Shown here one piece after another: positions 1 to 7,527 of a DNA stretch of 40,498 nt (its first letter is position 1; the number at the start of each line of letters is the position of its first letter). Source of the DNA: DASVSE01 sp036399715 (GTDB taxonomy: Bacteria > Bacteroidota > Rhodothermia > Rhodothermales > Rubricoccaceae); the NCBI GenBank assembly GCA_036399715.1, contig DASWMO010000173.1, positions 1 to 40,498 of the forward strand, read 5' to 3'. The translations under genes and the position numbers were made by a program. The notes beneath the pieces were generated by a model that was not told the DNA's origin, ran no database searches, and worked only from the letters and a program-made list of their open reading frames with translations.

Positions 1-1569
1 GTGGCGGAGGTCGTCGCCGTCGAGCACGACGACGGTCGCGCCGCGGGCGAAGAGGCGGCGCTCCGTCTCGCGGGCGACGGCCGACTTGCCCGCGCCGGGC
101 GGACCGGTGAGCCACAGGGCGCCGCCGCGGTGCCCCTGCCGCGCCTCGCGCTCGGCGCGCGTCACGCCGGGCGCGTCGCGGACGACGTCGGGCGATACGG
201 GCACCTCAGGCGCCTCGGGCGCGATCACCTCCTGCGCAGACGCGTCGGCTTCGCCGACCATCGCGGCGCCGCCGCGGACCATCCCGGCCGCGACGGTCGC
301 GTTCGTGTCGGCGTCGACGAGGATGAAGGCGCCCGTGGCCGCGTTGTCGCGGTAGGCGTCGAAGTAGACCGGCGAGGCCGTCTCGACGCGCACGCGCCCG
401 ATGTCGTTGAGGCCGAGCGCCGCCGCGGGCGCGCGGTGCAGCGTGTCCACGTCGACCCGGTACAGGACGGACGCAACGCGCGCGGGGGTCTCGCGCGTCG
501 TCTGGCGGAACAGGTAGCGCCGGCCCACGGCGAGCGGCCGGTCGTCCATCCAGCACACCATCGCCTCGACGTCGGACCCGACGAAGGGCCGGTTGAGGTC
601 GCGCACGAGCAGGTCGCCGCGGGCGGCGTCGACCTCGTCCGCGAGCGCGATCACGACGGCGTCGCCGGCACGCGCCTCGGCCACCTCACGGCCCGAGGCG
701 TAGACGGCGCGGACACGCGTCCGGCGGCCCGACGGAAGGACGGCGACGCGCTCGCCGGGCCGGATCGCGCCCGAGGCGACGGTCCCGGCGAGCCCGCGGA
801 AACCCGCATCGGGGCGGAGCGCGAGTTGGACCGGAAACCGGAAGTCGACCGGGTTGCGGTCGCCGACGGCGACGTGTTCGAGGTGGTGCAAGAGCGTCGC
901 CCCGCCATACCACGGCATCGCGTTCGAGCGCCCAGCGACGTTGTCGCCGTGGAGGGCCGAGACGGGAATGACGGCCACGTCGGGCACGCCGAGGCGGGCG
1001 GCGAAGGCCGCGGCCTCGTCGGCGACGGCGGTAAAGGCGACCTCGGCGTAGTCCACGAGATCCATCTTGTTCACCGCGAACACGAGATGGCGGATGCCGA
1101 GCAGGCTCGCGATAAAGGCGTGGCGGCGGCTCTGCGTCTGCACGCCGCGGCGCGCGTCCACGAGCACGACGGCGAGGTCGGCCGTGGACGCGCCGGTGAC
1201 CATGTTGCGCGTGTACTGGACGTGGCCGGGCGTGTCGGCGACGAGGAAGGCGCGGCGCGGCGTGGCGAAGGCGCGGTAGGCGACGTCGATGGTGATGCCC
1301 TGCTCGCGCTCGGCGCGGAGGCCGTCCGTGAGGAGCGCGAGGTCCGGGCGGGCGTGGCCGCGGCGGCGGCTCGCCTCGGTGACGGCGGCGAGCTGATCCG
1401 CGAGCACCGAGCGCGTCTCGACGAGAAGGCGCCCGAGGAGCGTGCTCTTGCCATCGTCGACGGAGCCGGCCGTCGTGAAGCGGAGCAGGTCGGCCGCGCC
1501 GAGCGCGTCCGTGCGGCCCGAGGCGGGCGGCGGGACGAAGACGCCGGGCGGGGCGGGCGCGGTCGGCAT
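1..1569 (-). CDS. cysN: Sulfate adenylyltransferase large subunit fused to APS kinase (CysN-CysC), 3' end missing
   Basis: The GTPase subunit of ATP sulfurylase activates sulfate to APS with CysD, and the C-terminal APS kinase makes PAPS. The 523 visible residues begin at ATG 1569. They show the P-loop GSVDDGKST (35-43), the G3 motif DTPGHVQYTRNM and the G4 motif NKMDLVD, followed by the translation-factor-like beta domains. From about residue 483 a second P-loop, GPPGAGKS (489-496), and the motif DGDDLRH start an APS kinase domain that runs off the left edge. This is the NodQ/CysNC arrangement. The canonical CysC loop GLSGAGKST is altered to GPPGAGKSA. cysD lies 785 bp upstream on the same strand, an unusual distance caused by an inserted inverted-repeat element. 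Identification is firm; the missing 3' end prevents judging whether the kinase domain is complete. Confidence 0.95.
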   Translation of the reverse strand, partial: MPTAPAPPGVFVPPPASGRTDALGAADLLRFTTAGSVDDGKSTLLGRLLVETRSVLADQLAAVTEASRRRGHARPDLALLTDGLRAEREQGITIDVAYRAFATPRRAFLVADTPGHVQYTRNMVTGASTADLAVVLVDARRGVQTQSRRHAFIASLLGIRHLVFAVNKMDLVDYAEVAFTAVADEAAAFAARLGVPDVAVIPVSALHGDNVAGRSNAMPWYGGATLLHHLEHVAVGDRNPVDFRFPVQLALRPDAGFRGLAGTVASGAIRPGERVAVLPSGRRTRVRAVYASGREVAEARAGDAVVIALADEVDAARGDLLVRDLNRPFVGSDVEAMVCWMDDRPLAVGRRYLFRQTTRETPARVASVLYRVDVDTLHRAPAAALGLNDIGRVRVETASPVYFDAYRDNAATGAFILVDADTNATVAAGMVRGGAAMVGEADASAQEVIAPEAPEVPVSPDVVRDAPGVTRAEREARQGHRGGALWLTGPPGAGKSAVARETERRLFARGATVVVLDGDDLRH

Positions 1570-1593
1570 CGGGATCGGGGCGGCGGGACGTGC

Positions 1594-1601
1594 GGAACCT
1601 A
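1594..1601 (-). promoter_or_regulatory. Candidate -7 promoter box for cysN
   Basis: On the minus strand TAGGTTCC lies 25 bases before the cysN ATG. It resembles the Bacteroidota -7 element TAnnTTTG and the boxes before several other genes here. It suggests that cysN has its own promoter now that it is separated from cysD. No convincing -33 element is seen. Confidence 0.4.
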
Positions 1602-1681
1602 CGGTCCGCCGGGCCGGATGCCGCGCCGAGGCGGGTACGTCACCGGGACGATGTGGGGAGCCACCGCGCGGCGCGACTGAA

Positions 1682-1718
1682 CAGCCTCCCCTCCCGGCCG
1701 GGAGGGGCCGGGGGAGGG
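1682..1718 (+). repeat. Left 37-bp terminal inverted repeat of the DUF559 element
   Basis: It is an exact reverse complement of 2208-2244. It contains the 20-bp perfect palindrome CCCCTCCCGGCCGGGAGGGG (1688-1707), so each end can fold into its own hairpin as well as pair with the other end. Confidence 0.9.
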
Positions 1719-1772
1719 CGGCCGGCACCACGCAGAGAATCACTCCGGGGCGTTCGCGGAAGCGCTCAGGTG

Positions 1773-1780
1773 TAGGTTCG
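1773..1780 (+). promoter_or_regulatory. Candidate -7 promoter box inside the DUF559 element
   Basis: TAGGTTCG ends 4 bases before the GTG start of the DUF559 gene. A start site about 7 bases downstream of the box would make the message leaderless or nearly so. The box lies inside the inverted repeats, so it would travel with the gene. Confidence 0.35.
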
Positions 1781-1784
1781 CCCG

Positions 1785-2153
1785 GTGGACGATCGCTACA
1801 CCAACCTCCCGCACCAGCGCGCCATCCGCAAGGACCTGCGGCAGCACGCGACGCCGGCCGAGCGCCAGCTCTGACGGATCGTTCGGGCGCGGCGCCTCGG
1901 CGGGTTTCGGTTTCGCCGCCAGCACGGCATCGGGCGCTTTGTTCTGGACTTCTACTGCGCCGAAGCCCGCCTCGGCGTTGAGATCGACGGGAGCGTTCAC
2001 GACGATCCACTCCGGGCCGAGTACGACTGGGCACGGCAACGGGCGCTGTCAGAGCTCGGGATTCGGGTCGTTCGGTTTACGAACCGCGAGGTGATGGCGA
2101 CGGCGGATGTCGTCGCGGCGGCGCTCCTCCAAATGCTGCACGGCGAGTGGTAG
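1785..2153 (+). pseudogene. DUF559 (PD-(D/E)XK-like) nuclease gene broken by an in-frame TGA
   Basis: The frame from GTG 1785 to TAG 2151-2153 encodes a typical DUF559 protein of 122 codons. It opens with YTNLPHQRAIRKDLR, followed by TPAERQL, then FRFRRQHGIGRFVLDFYCAE, then VEIDGSVHD and RVVRFTNREV. DUF559 proteins are related to very-short-patch-repair endonucleases; the D and ExD residues of the fold are in the VLDFY...VEIDG segment. Codon 30 (1872-1874) is TGA exactly where family members have Trp in the AERxLW motif, so one TGG-to-TGA change explains the break. Reading frame and composition after the stop are otherwise intact, so the lesion is recent or a sequencing error. It is the only gene inside the 37-bp inverted repeats. 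Confidence 0.85.
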
Positions 2154-2207
2154 GATGCGCCGGGGACGGCTCGGGCGTCGCGGCGCGTCGGAGGGTATGC
2201 CGGGTCC

Positions 2208-2244
2208 CCCTCCCCCGGCCCCTCCCGGCCGGGAGGGGAGGCTG
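2208..2244 (-). repeat. Right 37-bp terminal inverted repeat of the DUF559 element
   Basis: It is an exact reverse complement of 1682-1718 with the same internal 20-bp palindrome. It begins 54 bases after the DUF559 stop codon. Confidence 0.9.
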
Positions 2245-2353
2245 GATGTTTACGGTCGGCATTCGTGCGTCGCCGCCGTCGTAGAGGCACGCCCTGGCGC
2301 GTCTTTGCTGCAGTCCGGCTGGGCGGCGCCACCGTCAGATGGCTGCGGGGAGT

Positions 2354-3259
2354 TCAGAAGTAGCCGGCGCGCTTGCGGTCTTCCATGGCCGTCTCGGATC
2401 GCCGGTCGTCGTGGCGGCCGCCGCGCTCGGTCTGGACGGCCCCGGCGACCTCGGCCACGACGGCGTCGAGCGTCTCGGCCGTGCTCTCGACCGCGCCCGT
2501 ACACGTCACGTCGCCGACGGTCCGGAAGCGGACGCGGCGGCGCGCGGGCGTCTCGCCGGGTAGGAGGGTCAGATGCTCCGTGACAGCCAGCAGTGTCCCG
2601 CGGCGGTCGACGGTCTCGCGGGCGTGGGCGAGGTAGAGCGTCGGGACGGCGATGCGCTCGGCGCGGATGTAGCGCCACACATCGAGTTCGGTCCAGTTGC
2701 TCAGCGGGAACACGCGGACGTGCTCGCCGGGCGCGATGCGGCCGTTGTAGAGGTTCCAGAGCTCGGGACGCTGGTTGCGCGGGTCCCACTGGCCCGCGCG
2801 GTCGCGGTGCGAGAAGATGCGCTCTTTGGCGCGCGCCTTCTCCTCGTCGCGCCGCCCGCCGCCGAGTGCGGCATCAGCGCGGAGGCCCGCGAGCGCGTCG
2901 AGCAGGACGGCCGTCTGGAGGCTGTTACGGCTCGCCTCGGGGCCGGCCTCGTCCTGCACGAGGCCGCGGCGGATCGCGTCGTCGACGCTCGCCACGTGCA
3001 GCATCGCGCCGGTCTGGTCCACGAGCCAGTCGCGGAAGGCGAGCGTCTCAGGGAAGTTGTGGCCCGTGTCGACGTGCAGCAGCGGGAACGGGATCGGGCC
3101 GGGGGCGAAGGCGCGCCGGGCGAGCTCCACCATGACGATGGAGTCCTTGCCGCCCGAGAAGAGCAGCACGGGCCGCTCGAACTGCGCCGCGACCTCGCGC
3201 AGGACGTGGACCGCCTCGGCTTCGAGCGCCCGGAGGTGGCTCCGTCGGGGCAGGCTCAC
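2354..3259 (-). CDS. cysD: Sulfate adenylyltransferase small subunit CysD
   Basis: CysD is the catalytic PP-loop subunit of ATP sulfurylase and forms APS from ATP and sulfate together with CysN. The PP-loop motif FSGGKDSIVM is near the N-terminus, followed by FPLLHVDTGHNFPE. Conserved blocks GGGRRDEEKARAKER, WDPRNQRPELWNLYNG, RVFPLSNWTELDVWRYI and the terminal RKRAGYF are all present. I choose GTG 3259 because it overlaps the upstream deoB TGA as GTGA and gives a start (VSLPRRSHLRALEAE) that lines up in length with E. coli CysD. An upstream GTG at 3283 would add eight residues without family support. The gene is probably translationally coupled to deoB. Its usual partner cysN is displaced by the DUF559 element. 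About 301 residues, normal for the family. Confidence 0.95.
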   Translation of the reverse strand: MSLPRRSHLRALEAEAVHVLREVAAQFERPVLLFSGGKDSIVMVELARRAFAPGPIPFPLLHVDTGHNFPETLAFRDWLVDQTGAMLHVASVDDAIRRGLVQDEAGPEASRNSLQTAVLLDALAGLRADAALGGGRRDEEKARAKERIFSHRDRAGQWDPRNQRPELWNLYNGRIAPGEHVRVFPLSNWTELDVWRYIRAERIAVPTLYLAHARETVDRRGTLLAVTEHLTLLPGETPARRRVRFRTVGDVTCTGAVESTAETLDAVVAEVAGAVQTERGGRHDDRRSETAMEDRKRAGYF

Positions 3260-4440
3260 AGCGGCGTCCCGGGCCCGCTCCACGCGGCGCCGAACGCCCG
3301 GGCGACCGTCGCGGCGTGGTCGGCGAACGTCGTGCCCGTCCCGAGGTCGCGGCCCGGCCGGACGTTGCCGGCGGCGTCGCGGACCTGCATCAGAACGGGC
3401 ACACGCTCGCGTGTGTGGTCACTTCCGGGTGTCGTCGGGTCGTTGCCGTGGTCAGCCGTCACGATCAGGATCGACTCGGGCGGGAGGGCGGCTTCGAGGC
3501 GCGGCAGGGCCGCGTCGAAGGCTTCGAGAGCGCCGGCGAAGCCGGGTGCGTCGCCGCGGTGCCCGAAGAGCTCGTCGAAGTCGACGAGGTTGGTCCAGAC
3601 GAACGTCGGCTGGCCCGAGGCGCCCGCCTCGGCGATGGCGCTGAGCGTCTTCTCGACGCCGTCGGCGTTGCCGGCCGTTTTGATCTCCTCGTCCACGCCC
3701 TGCCCGGCAAACAGAGCTGCGACCTTGCCGACGCAGACGGTCCGCACCTCGGCCGTCTGGAGCGCGTCGAGCAGCGTCGGGCCGGGCGGCGGGAGCGAGA
3801 AGTCCTTGCGCGCGGCCGAGTCGCGGGCGTAGGCGCCGGGCGTGCCGCGGAACGGCCGCGCGATGACGCGCCCGACGGCGTGCGGGCCGACGCAGACGCG
3901 CTCGCGGGCGACGCGGCACATCGCGTACAACGCCTCCAGTGGGACCGTGTCCGTGTGGGCAGCGATCTGGAAGACGCTGTCGCCGGACGTGTAGAGGATC
4001 GGCCGGCCGGTCGCCTGGTGCTCCGGCCCGAAGGCGTCGATGACGGCCGTACCCGAGCCGGGCGCGTTGCACAGGACGCCCTCGACGCCGGCCTCGCGGC
4101 AGAACGCGTCGACGACGTCGGGCGGGAAGCCGTCCGGGTAGGTCGGGAACGAGACCATCAGGTCGAGGCCCGCGAGCGACCAGTGGCCCGTCGTGGAGTC
4201 CTTGCCGGCGGCGACCTCGGTGAGCCGGCCCCACGAGGCGGCGGACTCGTCCGGCACGGGCATGCCCGCGACGAGACGGCCGAGGCCCCACCGGGCGAGG
4301 TTCGGAAGGCGGGGCCGGGCGTGCGCGACGACGTGCCCGAGCGTGTCCGAGCCCGCGTCGCCGTAGGCGTCTGCGTCAGGCGCGTCGCCCACGCCGGCGC
4401 CGTCGAGGACGATGGTGACGACCAGCATGGGCGGGTTCAC
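3256..4440 (-). CDS. deoB: Phosphopentomutase DeoB
   Basis: DeoB interconverts ribose/deoxyribose 1-phosphate and 5-phosphate in nucleoside salvage, as a cytosolic di-metal enzyme of the alkaline phosphatase superfamily. The N-terminal metal motif TIVLDGAGVGD, GSDTLGHV, the phospho-acceptor threonine region GKDSTTGHWS, LVDFDELFGHR, TADHGNDPTT and SDHTRERVPV give the full ligand set. Length (394 aa) is typical. GTG 4440 overlaps the preceding gene's TGA as GTGA; an in-frame ATG at 4428 (MLVVTIVLDG) is an equally good start by family alignment. The downstream overlap with cysD suggests a four-gene transcript of membrane protein, deoB, cysD and perhaps more. Confidence 0.95.
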   Translation of the reverse strand: MNPPMLVVTIVLDGAGVGDAPDADAYGDAGSDTLGHVVAHARPRLPNLARWGLGRLVAGMPVPDESAASWGRLTEVAAGKDSTTGHWSLAGLDLMVSFPTYPDGFPPDVVDAFCREAGVEGVLCNAPGSGTAVIDAFGPEHQATGRPILYTSGDSVFQIAAHTDTVPLEALYAMCRVARERVCVGPHAVGRVIARPFRGTPGAYARDSAARKDFSLPPPGPTLLDALQTAEVRTVCVGKVAALFAGQGVDEEIKTAGNADGVEKTLSAIAEAGASGQPTFVWTNLVDFDELFGHRGDAPGFAGALEAFDAALPRLEAALPPESILIVTADHGNDPTTPGSDHTRERVPVLMQVRDAAGNVRPGRDLGTGTTFADHAATVARAFGAAWSGPGTPL

Positions 4441-6350
4441 GAGGCGACGACGCAGACGACCTCGTGCTCGTACGCGCTCTGCAGCGCCGACGTCGCAGCG
4501 GCGCGGACGAGGTCGGGCGCGCCATTGGCCGGCACGGCGCCGACGAGGAGGGGCCGGCCCTGGCGCGAGACGCGCTCGGCCCAGCCTACGACCTCGGGGC
4601 CCTCAGCGTCGAGGAAGACGCCGAAGAGGAGGTCGCCGAAGGGCTCGACGCGGCGCACGGCAGACGCGGCCGTGAGGCGCTGCCGCAGCGCCGCCTCGGC
4701 GCGGACGACACCGTCGGCGCCGCCGCGCAGGACCGTCTCGGCGTCGGCGACGGTGACGAGGGCGAAGACGAGCAGGCGCCGGTCGCGGCGGGCCGCGTCG
4801 ATCTCGCCGGCGAGGATGACGCCGCGGGGTGGCGGCGGCGCGGCGCGGCGGGCGCCGGGCTGAGCGACGTGCGCAGCGCTCGCCGGTGTGATGCCCGCAG
4901 CCGGCTGCGGCTCGGCCGGCGGCTCGGCTGCTGCTTCCGTGGTGGCACTCCCGCCCTCCGGCTCGGCCGCGCCCGCCTCGGGCTCCCCAGGGTCGCCTGC
5001 GTCGGATCCGTCCAGCGCCTCATTCCCGGGCGCCTCGTCACGCGAGGTGACGCCCGGCAGCGCCTCCGAAGCGGCACCCCGCGGCGGGGCCGCCCCCTCG
5101 CCGGCCTCGGGCAAGTCCGCCGTGGCGTCCGAGGCCGCATCCGATACGGCGTCCGGGTCGTCGGGCGCGCCGGAATCGGGGGCGACGAGCGGGAAGTGCG
5201 TGAGCCCGGCGAGGAGATCCGCGTAGCCGTCCACGAGTGCGGCCGTCGCGCCGTCGACGTCGGGGGCGTCGGGCGGGACGTCGGCGACGAGCAGGACGCG
5301 GGCGCTGGGCGCGGCGGCGAGGCTCCGCACGAGCACCTGCCCGACGGACGTCGCGGGGTCAGCGTGGTACTCGAGCGCCGCGCCACTGCTGAGGAGCGAG
5401 AGGACGCCGTCCTGAGGCACGCGGTGCAGCGGGTGCCCCTGCGCGGCCATCGGGGCCGGCTGAGCGTCGGCCGCAGCCGTCCCGGCCAGCAGCTCGACGA
5501 GGTAGTCGGGGCCTTCGTGGCGGACGACGGCGACGGTTCCGCCGAGGCGGGCCGCGAGCGAGGCCGCGAGCAGGGCAGGCGCCGCGTCGCCGTCGGGCCA
5601 GAGGCACTGCCCGGCGCGGATGTAGGCCGGCCGCTGGGCATGCGTGGTCTCGTCGGCGGCGTCGCGGTCGAAGGTCCACACCGCATCGTCGGCCCGGTCG
5701 GCCGGAGCGGCCTCTGGCGTTTCGGCCGGCCGGTCGTCCTCGCCGTCCGCCGCGGCGTCGAGCGGGGCCGGTTCAGGCGCTACATCAGCGGCCGGGACGT
5801 CGGCGACGGCCTCGGCGGGGGCGTCGAGTTCGGCGACGCCAAGGCGCTGCGCGTCCTGAGACACGTCGTCGGCGTCGGTGGACGCCGATCCGTCGAGCAC
5901 GCCGTCGATCCACGCCGACGACTGGGCCGGCGGCGCCGAGGGTAGTTCTGCAGCCGTCCCGGCGGGCCGGGCGGTCGCCTCAACCGGCCGGGCGGTTGTT
6001 TCGGTGGGACGAGCAGCGGTCTCGACTGGGCGGGCGGGCGGCTCGCTGGTCGGGGCAGCGACGCGGGTGACCGGCCGCGCCGCCGAGACGGGTCGTGCGC
6101 GTGACGCGGCGCTCAGCACCTCCTGCGGGACGGCCGCGCGAGGCGTCGGGTCGCTGGCGGTCGCGCCGCCGGTCGTCGCGCCGCGCGCAGCCGCGGGCCG
6201 GACGGTCGAGAGGCCGAGGCCGGCGAGGTCGTCGCGCGGCGGGAGGCGCTGCGCCTCGGAGATCCGGGACTCAGGCCGCTGACGCCGCATCGTCGCGACG
6301 GCGATGGCGGCGGCGAGCGCGAGGAGGACGATCAGGCCGAAAAGAGTCAC
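4437..6350 (-). CDS. Membrane-anchored Ala/Pro-rich protein with a possible degenerate GGDEF-like C-terminus
   Basis: The protein has one N-terminal transmembrane segment (LFGLIVLLALAAAIAVAT) followed by a long disordered stretch rich in Ala, Pro, Glu and Thr with repeats such as ARPVETAARPTET. A first globular block (CLWPDGDAAPALLAASLAAR through VGQVLVRSLAA) looks like a GAF-type fold. A second disordered linker leads to a C-terminal block (LLVFALVTVADAETVLRGG to VVGWAERVSRQGRPLLVGA) that resembles a GGDEF fold without its signature. Both domain guesses are weak. I start at GTG 6350: the frame is open to 6413, but those codons (CTT, CAT, TTA, TCT, TTT) are unlike the rest and contain a promoter-like box at 6400-6407. 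It overlaps deoB by GTGA. Function unknown; a membrane signalling or scaffold role is possible. Confidence 0.7.
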   Translation of the reverse strand: MTLFGLIVLLALAAAIAVATMRRQRPESRISEAQRLPPRDDLAGLGLSTVRPAAARGATTGGATASDPTPRAAVPQEVLSAASRARPVSAARPVTRVAAPTSEPPARPVETAARPTETTARPVEATARPAGTAAELPSAPPAQSSAWIDGVLDGSASTDADDVSQDAQRLGVAELDAPAEAVADVPAADVAPEPAPLDAAADGEDDRPAETPEAAPADRADDAVWTFDRDAADETTHAQRPAYIRAGQCLWPDGDAAPALLAASLAARLGGTVAVVRHEGPDYLVELLAGTAAADAQPAPMAAQGHPLHRVPQDGVLSLLSSGAALEYHADPATSVGQVLVRSLAAAPSARVLLVADVPPDAPDVDGATAALVDGYADLLAGLTHFPLVAPDSGAPDDPDAVSDAASDATADLPEAGEGAAPPRGAASEALPGVTSRDEAPGNEALDGSDAGDPGEPEAGAAEPEGGSATTEAAAEPPAEPQPAAGITPASAAHVAQPGARRAAPPPPRGVILAGEIDAARRDRRLLVFALVTVADAETVLRGGADGVVRAEAALRQRLTAASAVRRVEPFGDLLFGVFLDAEGPEVVGWAERVSRQGRPLLVGAVPANGAPDLVRAAATSALQSAYEHEVVCVVAS

Positions 6351-6399
6351 CGGTGGGGCGCGGCGGGGGACGCGAAAGAGAGACAGGCCGGATAACAGA

Positions 6400-6407
6400 T
6401 GAAGGTA
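6400..6407 (-). promoter_or_regulatory. Candidate -7 promoter box for the deoB-cysD operon
   Basis: TACCTTCA on the minus strand lies in a locally AT-richer stretch about 50 bases before GTG 6350. It fits the TAnnTTTG-type box and favours the shorter start of the membrane protein. Confidence 0.35.
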
Positions 6408-6445
6408 CCGCACATAGCCGCCGGAGAACCACGCCCCGTAAAACG

Positions 6446-6485
6446 GGCTGCGCCCGGTCTGCCAGTCGGCAGACCGGGCGCAGCC
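6446..6485 (-). terminator. Strong intrinsic terminator after the small secreted protein gene
   Basis: GGCTGCGCCCGGTCTGCC (6446-6463) pairs perfectly with 6468-6485 across a 4-base loop. On the minus strand the stem is followed by CGTTTTACG, a short T tract, and it begins 18 bases after the TAG of the gene at 6504-6836. An 18-bp perfect stem is long for a terminator. Confidence 0.7.
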
Positions 6486-6503
6486 GGAATGGGGCAGGCG
6501 AGC

Positions 6504-6836
6504 CTACTCCTCCTCGTCGACCGTCCACGAGAGCTCGTCGCCGTCCTCGACGGTGACCGAGTACGCGTCGACCTCCTGGCCGTCCTCGGCGACCGCCTTG
6601 ATGTCCCAGCAGCCGGCCTCGACCGTGATGTCGACCTCCTCACCGGGCGCGAGAACCTCGACGCCCATCAGGTCGTCGCCCCACTCGTCCTCATCGCAGG
6701 TCGAGGAGTAGATCTCGTCGAGGGACTGGCTGGAGTCGTTGGTGACCGTGATCGTGCCCTCGCCGTCCGGGCGGGGGAACGTGAACGCCGTCAGGCCGAG
6801 GGCGGCAGCAAAGCAGAGGGACGTAATAGAACGCAT
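6504..6836 (-). CDS. Small secreted acidic protein, EDEWGDD family, copy 1
   Basis: This 110-residue protein has an N-terminal signal peptide (ATG 6836, MRSITSLCFAAALG...) and a mature acidic domain that starts at GTITVTNDSSQSLDEIY. The core motif CDEDEWGDDLMG, then VLAPGEEVDITV, AGCWDIKAVAEDGQEV and terminal WTVDEE are shared almost motif for motif with the neighbouring gene at 7036-7374. Two cysteines placed before EDEWGDD and in GCWD probably form a disulfide in a small beta-sandwich. I recognise the pattern of a surface-decorating beta module but cannot name a function. The gene has its own promoter-like box and terminator, so it appears to be a single-gene unit. Confidence 0.8.
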   Translation of the reverse strand: MRSITSLCFAAALGLTAFTFPRPDGEGTITVTNDSSQSLDEIYSSTCDEDEWGDDLMGVEVLAPGEEVDITVEAGCWDIKAVAEDGQEVDAYSVTVEDGDELSWTVDEEE

Positions 6837-6918
6837 TGCAAAAGAGCGGATGGAGCGGACAAGTCCGCTGAATGTGAGTGGCGTCTCCGACGACCTGCGT
6901 GAAGGCGCCGTTGGGGGC

Positions 6919-6926
6919 GGAACATA
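6919..6926 (-). promoter_or_regulatory. Candidate promoter for the 6504-6836 gene
   Basis: TATGTTCC on the minus strand lies 83 bases before ATG 6836, in a locally AT-rich segment. A TTGCAA hexamer is centred about 25 bases upstream (6946-6951). Between them the small inverted repeat CGTTTGGGAAACG (6932-6944) could be an operator. Confidence 0.4.
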
Positions 6927-7035
6927 CACCTCGTTTCCCAAACGATTGCAATGGGATGTGAGGCCGGACATTGGTGTCCGAACGGGCCCGGCGCAGAGCG
7001 TTTCGGAAACGCCTGGACGGACCCATCAGGGCCGA

Positions 7036-7374
7036 TTACTCCTCGTCGACCGTCCACACGACCACGTCGCCGTCGGCGAGGTCGACGGTGTAGGTCTCGA
7101 CCTCCTGGCCGTCGGCGGCGATCGCCTTGAGATCCCAGCAGCCCGAGTTGAGCGGGACTTCGAGGTGGGCGCCCGACGCGAGGACATCGCTGCCGAGGAG
7201 GTCGTCTCCCCACTCGTCTTCCTGACAGGAGGACGCGTAGAGGTAAGAGACGGTGATGTCGGACTCGTTCATGACCGTGATCACCCCGATGCCGTCCTGC
7301 TGAGCGCTGGCGGTGGGCGCGAACGCGATGAGCGCGAACGCCGCGCAGAGAGCCAGAGGAGAGACGAGGCGCAT
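7036..7374 (-). CDS. Small secreted acidic protein, EDEWGDD family, copy 2
   Basis: This 112-residue paralog of the 6504-6836 product starts at ATG 7374, with a signal peptide ending near APTASAQQ. The mature domain reads GVITVMNESDITVSYLYASS, then CQEDEWGDDLLGSDVL, GCWDLKAIAADGQEVETYTV and terminal VVVWTVDEE. The cysteine pair and the acidic EDEWGDDL core are conserved between copies; the signal peptides and loops differ, so the duplication is old. Expected location is periplasm or cell surface. Function unknown. Confidence 0.8.
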   Translation of the reverse strand: MRLVSPLALCAAFALIAFAPTASAQQDGIGVITVMNESDITVSYLYASSCQEDEWGDDLLGSDVLASGAHLEVPLNSGCWDLKAIAADGQEVETYTVDLADGDVVVWTVDEE

Positions 7375-7459
7375 CGGATGCGAGGGCGGGTGAGCGAGGC
7401 CAGTCGGCCGTCGTGCCGCTAGATAGGTGCCGCGCGCTGCACGAGCCTACTCATGTCCG

Positions 7460-7526
7460 AAAAAACCGCCTCTGCGTGCAGGCCTCCCCCTGCGCTTCGG
7501 GTCCGCCTTGCGGCGTCCGCGAAGCG
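7460..7526 (-). terminator. Terminator region after the KamA-like gene
   Basis: Directly after the TAA at 7528, CGAAGCG (7520-7526) pairs with CGCTTCG (7493-7499) around an inner CCGC/GCGG stem. Further down, a minus-strand run of six T ends the region (7460-7465) after a second small GCAGG/CCTGC hairpin. Confidence 0.5.
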
Positions 7527-7527
7527 G

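Larger units (their letters stand above)
1682..2244. mobile_element. 563-bp inverted-repeat element carrying a DUF559 gene
   Basis: Two copies of a 37-bp sequence, identical in all 37 positions and in opposite orientation (1682-1718 and 2208-2244), enclose a single nuclease-like reading frame with its own promoter-like box. The element sits between cysD and cysN, genes that are normally adjacent, leaving 109 and 112 bp of ordinary spacer on its two sides. No transposase is present and no target-site duplication can be seen at the ends. The structure resembles a small non-autonomous or nuclease-driven mobile repeat. That it moves is inference; the repeats are seen directly. Confidence 0.75.

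Noticed and set aside
1..1680. A 559-codon open frame on the plus strand opposite cysN
   Set aside because: It is the antisense shadow of the conserved cysN-cysC gene in GC-rich DNA. Its Arg/Gly/Ala-rich translation has no family features.
1872..1874. Selenocysteine or TGA-Trp decoding in the DUF559 gene
   Set aside because: TGA is the normal stop of many genes in the window, so Trp decoding is excluded. The site is structural, not redox.
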